Shown here one piece after another: positions 45,418-57,255 of a DNA stretch of 64,000 bases. Where the stretch lies: NCBI RefSeq assembly GCF_030272615.1, contig NC_081410.1:220771415-220835414 (forward strand), given 5' to 3'. The stretch is from Cryptomeria japonica (lineage: Eukaryota > Streptophyta > Pinopsida > Cupressales > Cupressaceae). The stretch's first letter is position 1, and every line of letters starts with the position of its first letter. The position numbers and the translations under genes were made by a program. The notes below the pieces were generated by a model. That model had not been told where the DNA came from and ran no database searches. It was given only the letters and a program-made list of their open reading frames with translations.

Positions 45418-45875
45418 TTTCCCCGGAACTCCAGAATCTCGAGGTTTCGAGGTTCTTTGCCCTTGCCGCTTCTTTCCTGCTCCAGAACCCCAAGGTTCTG
45501 AAGTTCCCTTCCTTCCCTTAGCTTTTTTTTTTCCAGTTTCTCTGGAACCCCAAGGTTCCGCAATTCCTTGTTCCTTTTCTCCTTCCCTCTTCGGAACTCC
45601 GGGACCCCGAGGTTCCTAGCCTTCCTTTCCTTCGCCTCTTCTTTTAAGCTTCTCCTTTGCTTGGAACTCCGGAACCTCAAGGTTCCGAAGTTCCCTTCCT
45701 CTCCATAGCCTTTCTTCTATCCTTGCCCGGAACTCCGGAACCCCGAGGTTCCGAAGTTCCTTTGAGCAGTTCTCCGGAACTCTGGAACCCTGAGGTTCCG
45801 AAGTTCTTTCCCCTTTTGCCTTCTCTCCCTAGTTCCTCTGGAACTTCAAAACCTCGAGGTTCAGAGGTTCCTTTC
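45418..45875 (+). repeat. Array of 32-bp near-palindromes with pyrimidine spacers
   Basis: Seven to eight units follow the pattern ggaactccggaaccccgagg then ttccgaagttcc. The 32-bp unit is nearly identical to its own reverse complement (about 28 of 32 positions). Units are separated by 20-45 bp of C/T-rich sequence. The clearest are near 45661, 45728 and 45773. The same family in opposite orientation is at 20560-20960. No protein-coding role is credible; the open frames follow from the repeat. Confidence 0.8.
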
Positions 45876-47163
45876 TGTTAGGATAACCGGTGAACAACTG
45901 AGAGGGGGGGGGGGGGTGAATCAGTTGTTAACAGATTATAACTTTTAATCCACAATACAACCTTAAACAAATCAAGTACCGGTAAAGCACATACAGATGT
46001 CGGTAGGAACAAATACCAGTAAACAATACAACTTAACAATTAACCAGATAATCAATGCAAAGCAACCATACCACATAACACCATGATTTGTATGTGGAAA
46101 ACCTGGAAAGGGAAAAACCACAGTGAGAAGCCTACCCACAGTCAGATGATACTTCTGCAGAAATTATGTGTTACAATGAGGGGCCTGCACTTGTAGGAAG
46201 GCACACTGCCTAGAGCGTACTGTTCATTACAAAAGAGTCTCATTGACTGCAGAGAGGCTACAACCATCTCAAAATAAATGGACAACAATCCAATAGAGTG
46301 AACTGCTAGAGATAGCATCTATCATGCCCGATTAGTATCGGTTAAGCTTAATGCCGGAGGACTAAATCCTCTTCTGAATCCAATTCAATCACCAATGATT
46401 GACCAACTCCTCTGCCTGAATGATATTACAATATTCGCACATTACATTCCTTGACCATGACCTTTTTCAATAACCATGATACACTACAAAGAGTTTCTAC
46501 CTCTTATTTATACAAACCCTAAGGCCTAAACCAATTAGGTCGGCCACCTAAAAGATATTACAATAAGATCATTACATAATTCCATATTACAATGATATGC
46601 CATGTCGGCTTAAGATTAAAACAATAATAACAAATTCATAAATCATCTCGAAACATCCTGGTAATGTGTAGAGTACACGTTAGCATGATACCGGTCCATA
46701 ACCTAGATAGATACCGGACCTATTCTGGGTCCATCACGCCAAAGCAATGTCTTCAAGCAGTTGAAGCACGATCAAAGAACATCTTCAGCATCTTGAAATC
46801 CATGAAGAAGCTGCACCAACACCAATTATGCATCCTGTCACGATTCCTCAATGAAAGCCCTGCCGGTAAAGCCTTAAACCAGTGCCGGTAAGGGTTTACC
46901 AAAGTGTATGATAGCATCCGATTACGAAACCAATATCAACTGACCAAAACATGCTCATGGAGCATATAACACATGAAATCAAACATACTTCACTGATCCA
47001 AACATGCTGGAATTGTCCAACAGATAGTCTCTTTAGCCGGTTACACTAGATCTTCTACCGGTAACCAAAACCTGTCTACCGGTAACCAATAATAACAGCT
47101 AGTGTTGACATCAATGACAAAACATCAATGCAACACATAATCAATTAATCCATAATGCCAACA
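45876..47163 (-). repeat. 3' LTR of copia B
   Basis: 1288 bp, bounded by tgttaggataaccggtgaac and aatgccaaca on plus. It holds a 13-G tract at 45904-45916 inside an imperfect inverted repeat (caactga...tcagttg). It matches 51787-52099 over its first 310 bp. TATA-like and poly-A-like strings occur, but I cannot choose between them. Confidence 0.88.
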
Positions 47164-47178
47164 ATCTCCCCCCTTGGC
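47164..47178 (-). promoter_or_regulatory. Polypurine tract of copia B
   Basis: GCCAAGGGGGGAGAT on the minus strand abuts the LTR start TGTTGGCA, as in copia A. Confidence 0.88.
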
Positions 47179-47508
47179 ATTGATGGCAACACTAGATGTG
47201 AAAAACATCCAAGTACCAAGAAGTGCCAAACAAGTCTCCCCTTGTGGAAGACAACCAACAATCTCCTGAATATCAATAGCTCTCCCCCTGTGAATGACGT
47301 CTCTGTAAGGTTCTGAATGATTTTTCACATTACTATCACTCCCCTTTTGACATCAATGCTAGAAATCTGACAAAAAATATCAAAGCAATCATATAAACCT
47401 CTGAACCTCAAAGCTGACTACTCCCCCTGAGTAGTATCACCACTCATCAGTGCCGGAATGAATAATGTCTCTGATAATGCATGTCAGACTGATGACAAAC
47501 TTCATCAA

Positions 47509-48960
47509 TCAAGTCTCTGTCGGAGGGGCAGAAACCCGTAATCTGTCTCTCAAATTTTCAAATGATTCCTTAGATGGTGGTTTAGTGAATATATCTGCAA
47601 TCTGTTCTTTAGTGTTCACATAAACCAATTTGACTTCCTTTGCTTGTACCTTGTCTTTCAGAAAGTTATACTTTATTGAAATATGCTTAGTCTTAGAGTG
47701 AAATACCGGATTCTTAGACATGTCAATAGCTGCAGAGTTATCACAGTAGATAACTACTGGTTCACTACAATTTACCCTGATATCCTTCATCATTTGCTTC
47801 ATCCACAAGACTTGAGTGCAATTAGTTGCTGCTCCAACATACTCAGCTTCTACAGTAGATAAAGAAATGCATGACTGTTTTTTGCTGATCCATGAAACCA
47901 GTTTCTTTCCAAGAAAGGAAGCTGCACCAGAAGTGCTCTTCCTGTCATTAGTATCTCCTGCCCAATCTGAGTCAGTATATGCACATAAAGTGAAATCATC
48001 ATTTTTAGAATACCATAAACCATATTTTGTTGTTCTTTGCAAATACCGAAATATCCTCTTTACTGCACATTCATAATTTTCTTTAGGATTACTTTGATAT
48101 CTTGAAACAATACTTACTGCATTCATAATATCAGGTCTAGTCTGAGTCAGATATAACAGACCACCAATTATAGACTTATACCTTGTCGGATTTACCGGTG
48201 TAGAAGTATCCTTGATAGATAATTTCTCACTTGTCACCATAGGAGTACTTACCGGTTTGGAATTATCCATACCAAACTTCTTCAACAATTCCCTCATATA
48301 CTTAGTTTGACAGATAAAAATGCCTTTGTCAGTTTGAGTAATCTGTAAACCTAAGAAAAATTTCACCTCACCAATCATGGACATTTCAAATTCATTCTTC
48401 ATGTTGTTAGCAAATTCCATGCACAATTTATCTTCTCTTCCAAAAATGATATTATCAACAAATACTTCAATAATCAGAATATCATTATCAGTGATCTTAT
48501 AATATAGATTACTATCAGCACTGCCTTTAGTAAAACCAAGCTTCAAAAGATATTTATCCAACCTTTGCATACCAAGCTCTAGGAGCCTGTTTCAATCCAT
48601 ATAAAGCTTTCTTCAATCTGCAAACCATATCTTTATCATCTGTCAGTGAAAATCCATCAGGTTGCTCAATGTAAACTTCTTCCTCAAGCTCACCATTCAA
48701 AAATGCACATTTAACATCCATTTGATAAACCTTAGAGTTTTTGTAAGCTGCATAGGCAAGAAATAGTCTAACAACTTCAATTCTAGCTACAGGTGGAAAT
48801 GTTTCACCATAATCAATTCCTTCCATTTGAGAATATCCTTTACAAACCAATGTAGCCTTGTTCCTTACAACTTGACCATCCTCATTTAGTCTATTCTTAA
48901 AAACCCATTTAGTTTCAATAACATTCTTATTTTTAGGCCGGGGAACTAAAGACCAAGTCT
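47509..48960 (-). pseudogene. Copia B reverse transcriptase and RNase H
   Basis: From about 48960: [42 protein letters not shown] frameshift lies near 48560. The active site then reads V-F-V-D-N-I-I-F-G: the second catalytic Asp is Asn (48451-48453), a single G-to-A change that should abolish polymerase activity. RNase H (to 47509) is intact, with Y-T-D-S-D-W-A-G-D, V-E-A-E-Y and Y-C-D-N-S-A-A-I. The 353-residue uninterrupted C-terminal frame is the longest RT piece in the window. Confidence 0.9.
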
Positions 48961-48973
48961 CATTTTTCTCTAT

Positions 48974-50419
48974 CTAATCTAATTCATCTTCCATTAGCTT
49001 TAACCAATGTTTATCCTTACAAGCTTCAATAGCAGTTGCCGGTTCAACTTGAGAAATAAGACATACCTCTTCATTTGCCAGTTTTCTTCTTGTCATAACT
49101 CCCTTGTTCCTATGTCCAATAATTTGATCTTCAGAATGATTTAATCTTACATACCTTGGTGTCTTTTGAACTTCAGGTTCACTACTTTGATCATCAGTCA
49201 GAGTTGAATTTTTTGATTGTGTCGGTGTAACTGTCTCAGCTTCCTGTACCGGTTGAGGCATTGCCGGTTCAGTTATGATCATTTCCACTGTCGGTTCCCT
49301 GTCATATGATATAGAATGATTTCTATAGTGTTCATCCACTTTCACATTAGCACTCTCCACAGTTTTCTGCAATCTTTAGTTATAACATCTATATGCTTTG
49401 CTCTGAATTGAATAACCAAGAAATATCCCTTCATCACATCTAGGATCAAAATTTCCAATTGAATCATCTCTTTTGACATAGCATTTACTTCCAAAAATTC
49501 TGAAATACTTAACGATAGGTGTATGTCCAAACCATAGTTCATAAGAGGTCTTGCCGGTTTCACCTTTGATGTGAACTCTGTTGAATGTGTAGACTGCTGT
49601 GCTCACTGCTTCTCTCTAGTAGATATGAGACAATTTGGCTTCCATTATCATAGATGTAGCTGCATCCAAAATGGTTCTGTTCTTTCTTTCCACTACTCCA
49701 TTTTGCTGAGGAGTCCTTGGTGCAGATAGCTGTCTCCTAATTCCATTTGTCTCACAATAACTGTTAAATTCATGAGAAGTGAACTCATCGCTATGATCTG
49801 ATCTTAGACATTTGATTTTCAAACCAGTTTTAGTTTCAACCTTCGCTTTAAAGATCTTGAATTTCTCAAAAGCTTCAAACTTCTCCCTTAGAAAAGTCAC
49901 CCACATCATTCTAGAATAGTCATCAATAATCAACATGAAATACTTATTACCTTGAAAGCTTCTAGTCCTTGCTGGACCACATAAGTCAGTGTGAATCAAA
50001 TCAAGTACATCATTAAATTTATCATGTATGCTCTTAAAAGAACTTCTAACTTGCTTACCCAATTGATATTCCTTATATACCGGATAATGAGGCTTCATAA
50101 TCTTAGGTATATCTCTAACTGCCTTAGTTGAACTGATCTTAACAATACAATCAAAATTAACATGACACAACCTCTTATGCCATAGCCAACTCTCATCAAT
50201 ATGAGCAATTAAACATGTCTTATTACCAGTGTTCAAGTGAAAGATATTACTTCCTGTCTGAATACCGGTTGCAATCTCCAAACCAGTCTTGTTAATGATT
50301 TTGCATTTTCTATCTTCAAACTGAAGTTGAAAACCCTTATCAACCAAATGACCAACACTCAAAAGATTATGCTTTAAACCTTCTACATAATAGACATTAT
50401 CAGTATTATGCTTTGCCAT
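48974..50419 (-). pseudogene. Copia B integrase and linker
   Basis: The zinc domain keeps H-K-R-L-C-H-V-N-F-D, but its Cys pair reads Y-K-E-Y, so both Cys are Tyr. The catalytic core is intact by motif: I-H-T-D-L-C-G-P, R-S-D-H and Q-Q-N-G-V-V-E-R-K-N. A stop at about 49616 and one at about 49374 break the C-terminal part. It is joined to gag-protease by a one-base shift in a run of A/T near 50420. Confidence 0.88.
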
Positions 50420-51021
50420 CCAAAAAAATAATACCTCTACCTTTGATCATACATGCCTTGTCATCTCCAAATCTGACTTGACCGCCATTGTATTCTTGCA
50501 GGGACAGAAATTTCCCTTTATCTCCAGTCATATGATGTGAGCATCCACTATCAATTACCCATTCATCCTTATCTTCAACTTTTGTTGCCAGGGCCTTTTC
50601 TTCATTTTTGATAGCCGGTTCCGGTTCATCTTCTTTCAAAGCATAGAACACCCATTCTTTTCCATTTTCAGATCCACTAGCAGAGTCTTTTGCCGGTTCA
50701 TCTCCAGAGTCATCAGTTACTCCTTCCTCATCTGCTATGTAGCATTGTTTACTTTTGTTGAATCTATATTTGTTCTGGTTAGGCTTAAAAGATTTCTTAA
50801 CTCTTTCCTCAAACCTTGCATTCCTTTTAGGGCATTTAGATGCAAAATGACCAATCTTATTACATGCAAAACATTTAAAAGGTGCTTTTCCTTCATACTT
50901 ATTTCCAGTTGGTCCTTTAGGTACTCTTCTAGCAAATAAGGCTTCAAGTTGCTCTTCATCTTCTTTCCTCATGTCTTCCAATTCTTTTGCATATAGGGCT
51001 TTCCAATCACTTTTGCCGGTA

Positions 51022-51055
<34 letters not shown>

Positions 51056-51728
51056 CATGAAAAGCAGGTTCAGACTTTACAGCTCCAGAAGATCCAAATT
51101 CTTCAAGCTCAAAAGCAGATAATTTCCCAATCAGAATGTCTCTGTTAACTGAAGTGTTTGCCATTGTTCTTAACTCATTAATTGCAGTTGCCTTCATCTT
51201 GTAAGCCGGTGGAAGGGTTCTCAAGACTTTGGAAACTATTTCATTTTCACTTAGAAATCCTCCACAACATTGAATTCCCATAACAATCTCATTTACTCTT
51301 TCCATAAACACAACAATTCTTTCATTATCTTCCATTTTCAAGTTTTCATATCTCACCCGGTAACCATCAAGTTTAGCGATTTTGACAGTAGGATCACCTT
51401 CATTCAAAGTTTGTAATTTGTCCCACATAACCTTAGCTGATGATTTATGAGCCAATCCCATGATCTGCTGATTAGTAAGTGCACACAAGAGGGCTTCTCT
51501 AGCTCTGCAATCATTTTCAATATTCTTATCCAAGTCTGCAGGAGCAGGATTGCTAGATGTCGGATCATAAAGTGTGTATTCTTTCTCAATGATCTCCCAA
51601 ATATCCTTGCCAAGACATCTAAGACGAGTCTCCATTTGAATTTTCCATATCCCATAATTTGTTCCATCAAGCTTAGGGATTTCTCTTCTGAAAATAGTTG
51701 CTGGTGGATTAGAAGTGTTAGTTGCCAT
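50406..51728 (-). pseudogene. Copia B gag and protease (frame intact)
   Basis: An unbroken 440-residue frame from the ATG at 51728. Residues 15-200 are copia gag (L-D-G-T-N-Y-G-I-W-K-I-Q-M-E). A run of about 12 Ser is encoded by a GAT/ATC microsatellite. The CCHC C-F-A-C-N-K-I-G-H-F-A-S-K-C lies at about residue 293. The protease motif D-S-G-C-S-H-H-M-T-G-D-K is near residue 399. The frame runs into the integrase after an indel at a short A-rich run (about 50420). Gag alone could still be translatable if transcribed. Confidence 0.9.
51022..51055. repeat. GAT trinucleotide microsatellite in gag
   Basis: Eleven consecutive GAT repeats encode Ser on the minus strand. A shorter poly-Ser tract is present near the start of the copia A gag, but at a different position (31350-31370). 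Confidence 0.9.
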
Positions 51729-51772
51729 AGGATCTACCTCAAGCGGTTAAGCTTCTGCAAAAGAGGACCAAA

Positions 51773-51786
51773 GCTCTGCTACCAAT
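51773..51786 (-). promoter_or_regulatory. Primer-binding site of copia B
   Basis: ATTGGTAGCAGAGC on the minus strand directly follows the LTR end CTAACA. It matches the initiator-Met complement except for one base. Confidence 0.88.
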
Positions 51787-52099
51787 TGTTAGGATAACCG
51801 GTGAACAACTGAGAGGGGGGGGGGGGGGGGGGGGTGAATCAGTTGTTAACAGATTATAACTTTTAATCCACAATACAACCTTAAACAAATAAGGTACTGG
51901 TAAAGCACATACAAATGCCGGTAGGAACAGATACCGGTAAACAATACAACTTAACAATTAACCAGATAATCAATGCAAAGCAACCATACCACATAACACC
52001 ACGATTTGTACGTGGAAAACCCGGAAAGGGAAAAACCACGGTGGGAAGCCTACCCACAGTCAGATGATACTTCTGCAGAAAGTATGTGTTACAATGAGG
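51787..52099 (-). repeat. 5' LTR of copia B, truncated, with G20 tract
   Basis: Only the PBS-proximal 313 bp survive; the promoter end is gone. A run of 20 G lies at 51815-51834, against 13 in the other LTR. Homology stops after acaatgaggg, where Z-family sequence begins. Confidence 0.85.
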
Positions 52100-53282
52100 G
52101 ATAGCAGTATCAGATGTTTATTTGAGCTTCAACAGTTATGATGAGCGTAACACCCTTTTCTGGAGTGATTTCGGATGAGTTTTCCTATACTATTTTAGTA
52201 AGGCAATTTCGGGCACCAATTTAGCCTGTTGTCAATATTTCTATTTTTAGACATGTTGATGGGAGCAGCAGATATCATTGGCTCGATATTTGGTGTAGTT
52301 TAGTGTTTTTATTTTAAAACGATAAGTTAATATTTAATAAAGTTAAATTTAATATTTAACTCTATTGTTAGTACATTTTAAAATTAATACTATTTAAGCA
52401 CCAAGATTAAAGTGCAATGCAAATATTTAATAAAGGGGGCCTTTTGGAGACTTAAAGGCACTTTATGAAGTCTTTGATTTTATTTCAATATTGTAAAAAG
52501 GCTACTTGGGAGAGGCCTACCCCTTCCGGGAAAACATAAAAGAGAAAGTTGGAGATCATTTCTGATATGCTGAGTTTGATATTTCGGATATTGCTATTGC
52601 TCTTGGAGGAGATTGTTCTTCTCAAGTTTGTGAGGATGAAATCCCTTGCAAGTGACATTGTCCACGTTATTGAGAGATATAATCTACAAAATATCTTGGT
52701 GATTTCACACAAAGATCATAGCTAGGCATTATTGGAGTTTGATATCATCTTCTTCTTTAGTTCTCATAGCTTCAAAGTGTTGGATAATATTTGTTGTGAC
52801 TGATAAGGAGATTTGCAGAGGTTATTGTGTGTTTGCTGGTCCCTTTTTGCTATCCGTACTCTTCTATAGGCTGGTCGTACTTCTCTGTGGAGGGCCGTAC
52901 ACCTTGCTTGTTGAGGGGCTAGGGTTTGAGAGGCTATAAGTTTCTGTTTTTGAGGTGTTTGGACCTGCAATAACCTACTTTATCATCTGTGTGGATTTTA
53001 AAGAAGTCTATGAAGGTGGCATCTAGTTTGGGTGTGCCAGAGTGCAAATTTTATGAATAGTTCAAGTGATTTCAATGCCACATTTTTTGGGTATATTTGA
53101 AATAGATATGTAATGTTATGGATGATTTGGGTTGCTCTCACATTTGAAGAAATTTATATATTCAGATCAGAAATAAAATTTGGAATTTTCAGCTACATGT
53201 ATTTTTGAATATTGTCTTATTTTTGAGTTGTTTATTTGCTGCAAGTTACTTTATTATCTGCACTTTATTTGTCATCTCAAAA

Positions 53283-54503
53283 TGTGATGTCCCTATCCAA
53301 ATTATAATACAAACACAAGACTTTGTTAGCAATTAATGAAGAAGGAAGTATGCAATACACAGATAATGATCTCATCACAAAATAGTGTGCAGCGATAAAG
53401 TAACCACAAGGGTTTGGACAACAATTCACATCATGAGCGAGGCAGCAAGAGGAGCGACTCTTTTCAGCATAAAGACAATTAACTAAGTGACATCGATTAG
53501 GAAAAAAGAATGAGTAAGATGACGATTTTGGCTAAAGAATATGACTAGATGGCATGTATTTGTTAAGAGCCAAACATCAGTTTAGTGCGATTCTTTTAAG
53601 GGATGCAAATAGATGCTACGAGTTTTAACTCATGGGCAACAGGTCTAACACAAGATACTTGGCAAAAGCAGCGATTAAGTTTGTGACTCTATGTGGAAAA
53701 AAGGCAAAAGGCAATGATTACCATTAAGGAGGTCTTTGCAGATGATTAATGTGTATAAAAAGCAGCGATTAGTTATTGAAAAGACGCTTTAAAAGAGATA
53801 TCTATTCTAAAGGTTGTGTCTCTTAGTTGATATGGGGATATTATTAATAACCTAGTCGGAAGTTCTCAAGGGAAGGAGAGAAATAAGAAGGCATAGACAC
53901 ATGAGGAATTAAGGATACCAACCAGAGACAGCTCCATCACTGCACAGGCATGAATACGATATCAGGAATCTGAAACAGAATTCAAGATATCATTTGGAAT
54001 TTGTATTAGATCATCAAAAATACGTGGTAGTCAAAGATCAGGAACAACGATAATCTAGATATATCTATACAGTCAGATCAACATAAACTCTCTTATTCAG
54101 ATAAATATAATATATACAGATCAGCAGTTGCATTGCACACATAGTCTGAATCATTCAGGATATAAGGTTCATATAATTGACATTGGTTTGATGAGGGCAA
54201 TATCCATAAATAACATTACTACTGCATTCAAATCAGGGAATTATATCTTATTGTCTAAGATAGAACATCTACGAGTTAGTGTAGAAAGGTAGCAGACAGT
54301 TGCATTGAACAATTTCTTCATTATATAATTCATTAAACTAAGGGCATTAATACTACATGATAAAGAACAGATATTTACATTTGTACATCATATTCAATAC
54401 ATACATTTCTATCAAATAAAAGAATCATATGCAGCAATAAGCCTCTTATAAGAAATTAGACAAGCCCTAAACATTTTAATAAGGGGAATAAGGGGACATT
54501 ACA
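53283..54503. mobile_element. Solo LTR, 1.22 kb, TSD CAAAA
   Basis: It starts TGTGATGTCCCTATCC and ends GGGGACATTACA. Perfect duplications caaaa flank it (53278-53282 and 54504-54508). Removing it rejoins the Z2 LTR (gtcatctc-aaaa-ccattg), matching Z1 at 39500-39530. Its ends resemble those of the Ty3 LTR at 57256-58326 (tgtcatgtcccc...gggacattaca), so it probably belongs to a related Ty3 family. Confidence 0.85.
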
Positions 54504-54559
54504 CAAAACCATTGAAAAACACATTCAAAAAATAAAGGCAAATAGGGCAGCATAATACA

Positions 54560-57255
54560 ATTTGATAGAGGATTTTGGCATGCAGTGGAATCTGAGATAG
54601 GTTCCAAACCTATTATTAGTACTCTTTATCTCCATCTTAAAAGGCACAAGGAGGAAATAGAGAAAGCAATCAAAGATCTTTTGGATATGGGATACATTAG
54701 ACCAAGCTCTAGTCCCTTTGCTTCTTCTGTTGTCTTGGTTAAGAAGGATGGCACGATGATGACGTGCATTGATTATAGAGCCCTTGACAAGAAGACAATC
54801 AAGAATTGGTACTCCATTTCTAGAATCAATGAGATGGATGAGCCTCATGGAGAAATATACTTCTCCAAGATTGATCTCAAATCAAAGTACCATTAGATAA
54901 GCATACAAGAGGAGGATGTTCACAACACAACTTTCAAGTGCCATTTTGGGTACTATGAGTTTCTGTTCATGTCCCTTGGCTTGACAAATGCACTTGCTAT
55001 TGTTCGGTCTTGTATAAATTAGGGGTTCATCAATCAAGGAAATGTGTGCTAGTATTGTTTGATGACATTCTTATCTACAACAAGACTTGAGAAGATCACT
55101 TGAGGCATTTAGTTGAGGTACTTGGCATTCTTGAATAATAGTCTTTCTTCACCAAGTCATCCAAGTAATGGGTTTGAGATGATGAAAATTTTGTACTTGG
55201 GGCGTATCATTAGTGCCCAAGGTGCCCAAGTGGATCATTAAAAAATACAAGCAATCTTAGAGTGGCATCCTCCAAACCTTGACATAGTTGAGAGTATTTT
55301 TTGGTCTTTGTAGTTACTACTAGAGGTTTGGTAGGGGTTTCTCATGATTGTCAGTATCATTGACAGATTTAACAAAGAAGGAAGCCATTATATGGACAAA
55401 TTCAACTTCTAAGTTTTTGACAAACTCAAGTAGGCAACGAGTTCATGGCCTATGTTAGTTGCTCTAGATTTCTCACCTTCCTTTGTATTAGACTCTGATG
55501 CTTAAGGAGAAGGGATTGTCGTAGTATATATACAGAATGGACATCCCATAGCATCTGAGAGTCAAAAGCTCAAAGAGATAGAGAAAGGATCCTTAATCTG
55601 TGATAAGGAGATTTGGCTATCATGCATGCCTGGTCAAATTTAGGCATTATTTAGTTGGTAGCAGATTTATGGTTAAGACTAACTACAACTTGAAATTCTT
55701 CCTTAGCCAGAAAGAAATTGAATGACAAATAGCAAAAATGGGTGACTAAACTTTAGGCTTATGATTTTGATTCAGAGTATGTTAAGGGTAAGAACAATGT
55801 TGTAGTTGATGCCCTATCTACAAAACCAACTTTATTCTTTATGTTTGATATCTTTTTTGATTGGAAAGTGATTATAATAAAAGAGTATGCAAAAACCACA
55901 TTTTTACTGAGGTCCTTGAGGGAAAATTACAAGATGATGGGTATAAGGTAGCAATTGATCTCATCATTTACAAGGATAGAGTCTTATCTCATCCCAGAAT
56001 CAAAGCTGAGGAATAAAGTCTTGAGAGCGATTTATGAGACACCCTTGGCATGCCACCCAGTATACTTCAAGACTTGCAAGAAAATTAGGGAGAGATTTTC
56101 TTGTAGAGGACTCAAGGGAGATTTCTTCAAACACATCAAAGCGTGTGTTACCTACCACTAAATTAAAACAGAGTGGGTGTTTCCAATAGGTATACTATAG
56201 CCCTTTTTGATCCCTAATAAACAATGGGAGGGCATTTCTATGGACTGCATCAATGGCCTTTCAAGGGTTCAAGGTAAGGATTGCATATTTGTTGTAGTAG
56301 ATAGACTCGCTAAATATGCTAATTTCTTTGCAATATCTTTTGAGTACAAAAGTCCAAGACATCACAAGTAGCTTGATTGTGTTTTAGAGAAGTATTTAGA
56401 CTTAATGGGTTGCCTAAGAACATAGTTAGTAACAGAGATAGCAAGTTCCTTAGTTTGTTTTTGAAAGAGCTTTTTCATTTGGTAGGAACCAAATTCATAC
56501 CTAGTAACAGTCATGACCTTCAAACGAATGGGAAAACAAAGATTGTGAATAAGTGATTAAGAGGGATTTGAGAAATTATGTATCAAGGAAACAAAAAACA
56601 TGGATCAATGAACTTTATCTAGGGGAGCATTGCTACAATAATTCACATCATATGCCCATTGGTATAACTCCATTTAGGGCTTTATATATTCTAACACTTT
56701 AAATTTTGTTGATTTGGTTATCATAGCCAGTAGAGTGCTAGGAGCTAGAGAATTGGTCAAGCAAAGCCAAGAAAATTAGTAGTCACTCAAAGATAATCTC
56801 CAATAAGCACAAAATCTATAGGTGTATGCAGATTAGAATTGCATTGAGCAGACTTTTGAGGTTGGAGCCGGAGGCATGGTTTATTGAGGTTACAAACCAT
56901 ATAAATAGTCTTCTTTCAAAATAAGTGGACTTGAGAAGCTCAAGCATCTCTTCTACGAGCCATACAATATTAGGCAAAGGATTGGGGAGGTTGTTTATGT
57001 GCTCTAGTTGCTAGAACACTTTAGCATTCATAACATATTTCATGTTTTGTGTCTCAAAAGGGCACTTGGGCAGCACATCACTCCATCGGCAAAGTTTCCT
57101 CCGCTGGATGATGAAGCTAAGTTGATCTTGGTCCCAAAAGGCCATCATTGATACCTAAGAGAAGAGTTTGAGGAACAAGAGAACAACATAATAATTGGTG
57201 CATTAGAAAAACCTCATTGCAATTGCTTGAGGCTAATTGATTCTAAGAAAGGTAG
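54560..57255 (+). pseudogene. Ty3 RT, RNase H and integrase, heavily degenerate
   Basis: The longest piece (54585-54896) has G-S-K-P-I, M-G-Y-I-R-P-S-S-S-P-F-A-S-S-V and L-V-K-K-D-G-T...C-I-D-Y-R-A-L. Later come S-K-I-D-L-K-S, Y-E-F-L-F-M-S-L-G-L-T-N-A and L-F-D-D-I-L-I-Y (active site, about 55045). RNase H remnants (V-L-D-S-D-A, G-H-P-I-A) are near 55500. The integrase shows M-D-C-I-N-G-L and S-N-R-D-S-K-F, while the Glu motif reads T-N-G-K-T-K (Glu lost), near 56530. More than twenty stops occur. A domain resembling N-I-F-H-V-L-C-L-K near 57035 ends pol. Confidence 0.83.

Larger units (their letters stand above)
45876..52099 (-). mobile_element. Copia B: Ty1/copia retrotransposon with truncated 5' LTR
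   Basis: Same lineage as copia A: both share PPT, PBS, module order and protein sequence. The 3' LTR is complete (45876-47163), the interior is nearly full, and only 313 bp of 5' LTR remain before Z2 sequence resumes at about 52100. It is better preserved than copia A, with longer frames and an intact CCHC, but the RT active site is mutated. No target duplication can be tested because the right edge is lost. Confidence 0.88.
45207..54559 (+). mobile_element. Z2: LTR of the Z family inserted in the Ty3 element, itself invaded
   Basis: It starts TGTAATATCCCC and ends GCATAATACA. The parts 52100-53282 and 54509-54559 are inverted matches of Z1. The left part (45207-45875), with a palindromic array, is assigned by position only. 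Copia B (45876-52099) and a solo LTR (53283-54503) sit inside. The Ty3 gag stops at its left edge and the Ty3 RT resumes at its right edge. No matching target duplication is seen, and some Ty3 sequence (protease) is missing, so a deletion probably accompanied or followed insertion. Confidence 0.5.

Noticed and set aside
45418-45875. CRISPR-like layout (short repeats with spacers)
   Set aside because: The context is plant retrotransposon DNA, repeats are degenerate near-palindromes of varying length, spacers are low-complexity C/T tracts and no cas genes exist.
45347-45881. ORFs with repeated Pro-Glu-Pro-Arg-Gly-Ser-Glu-Val units
   Set aside because: They are a translation of the 32-bp palindromic repeat; the same repeat is open on the opposite strand.
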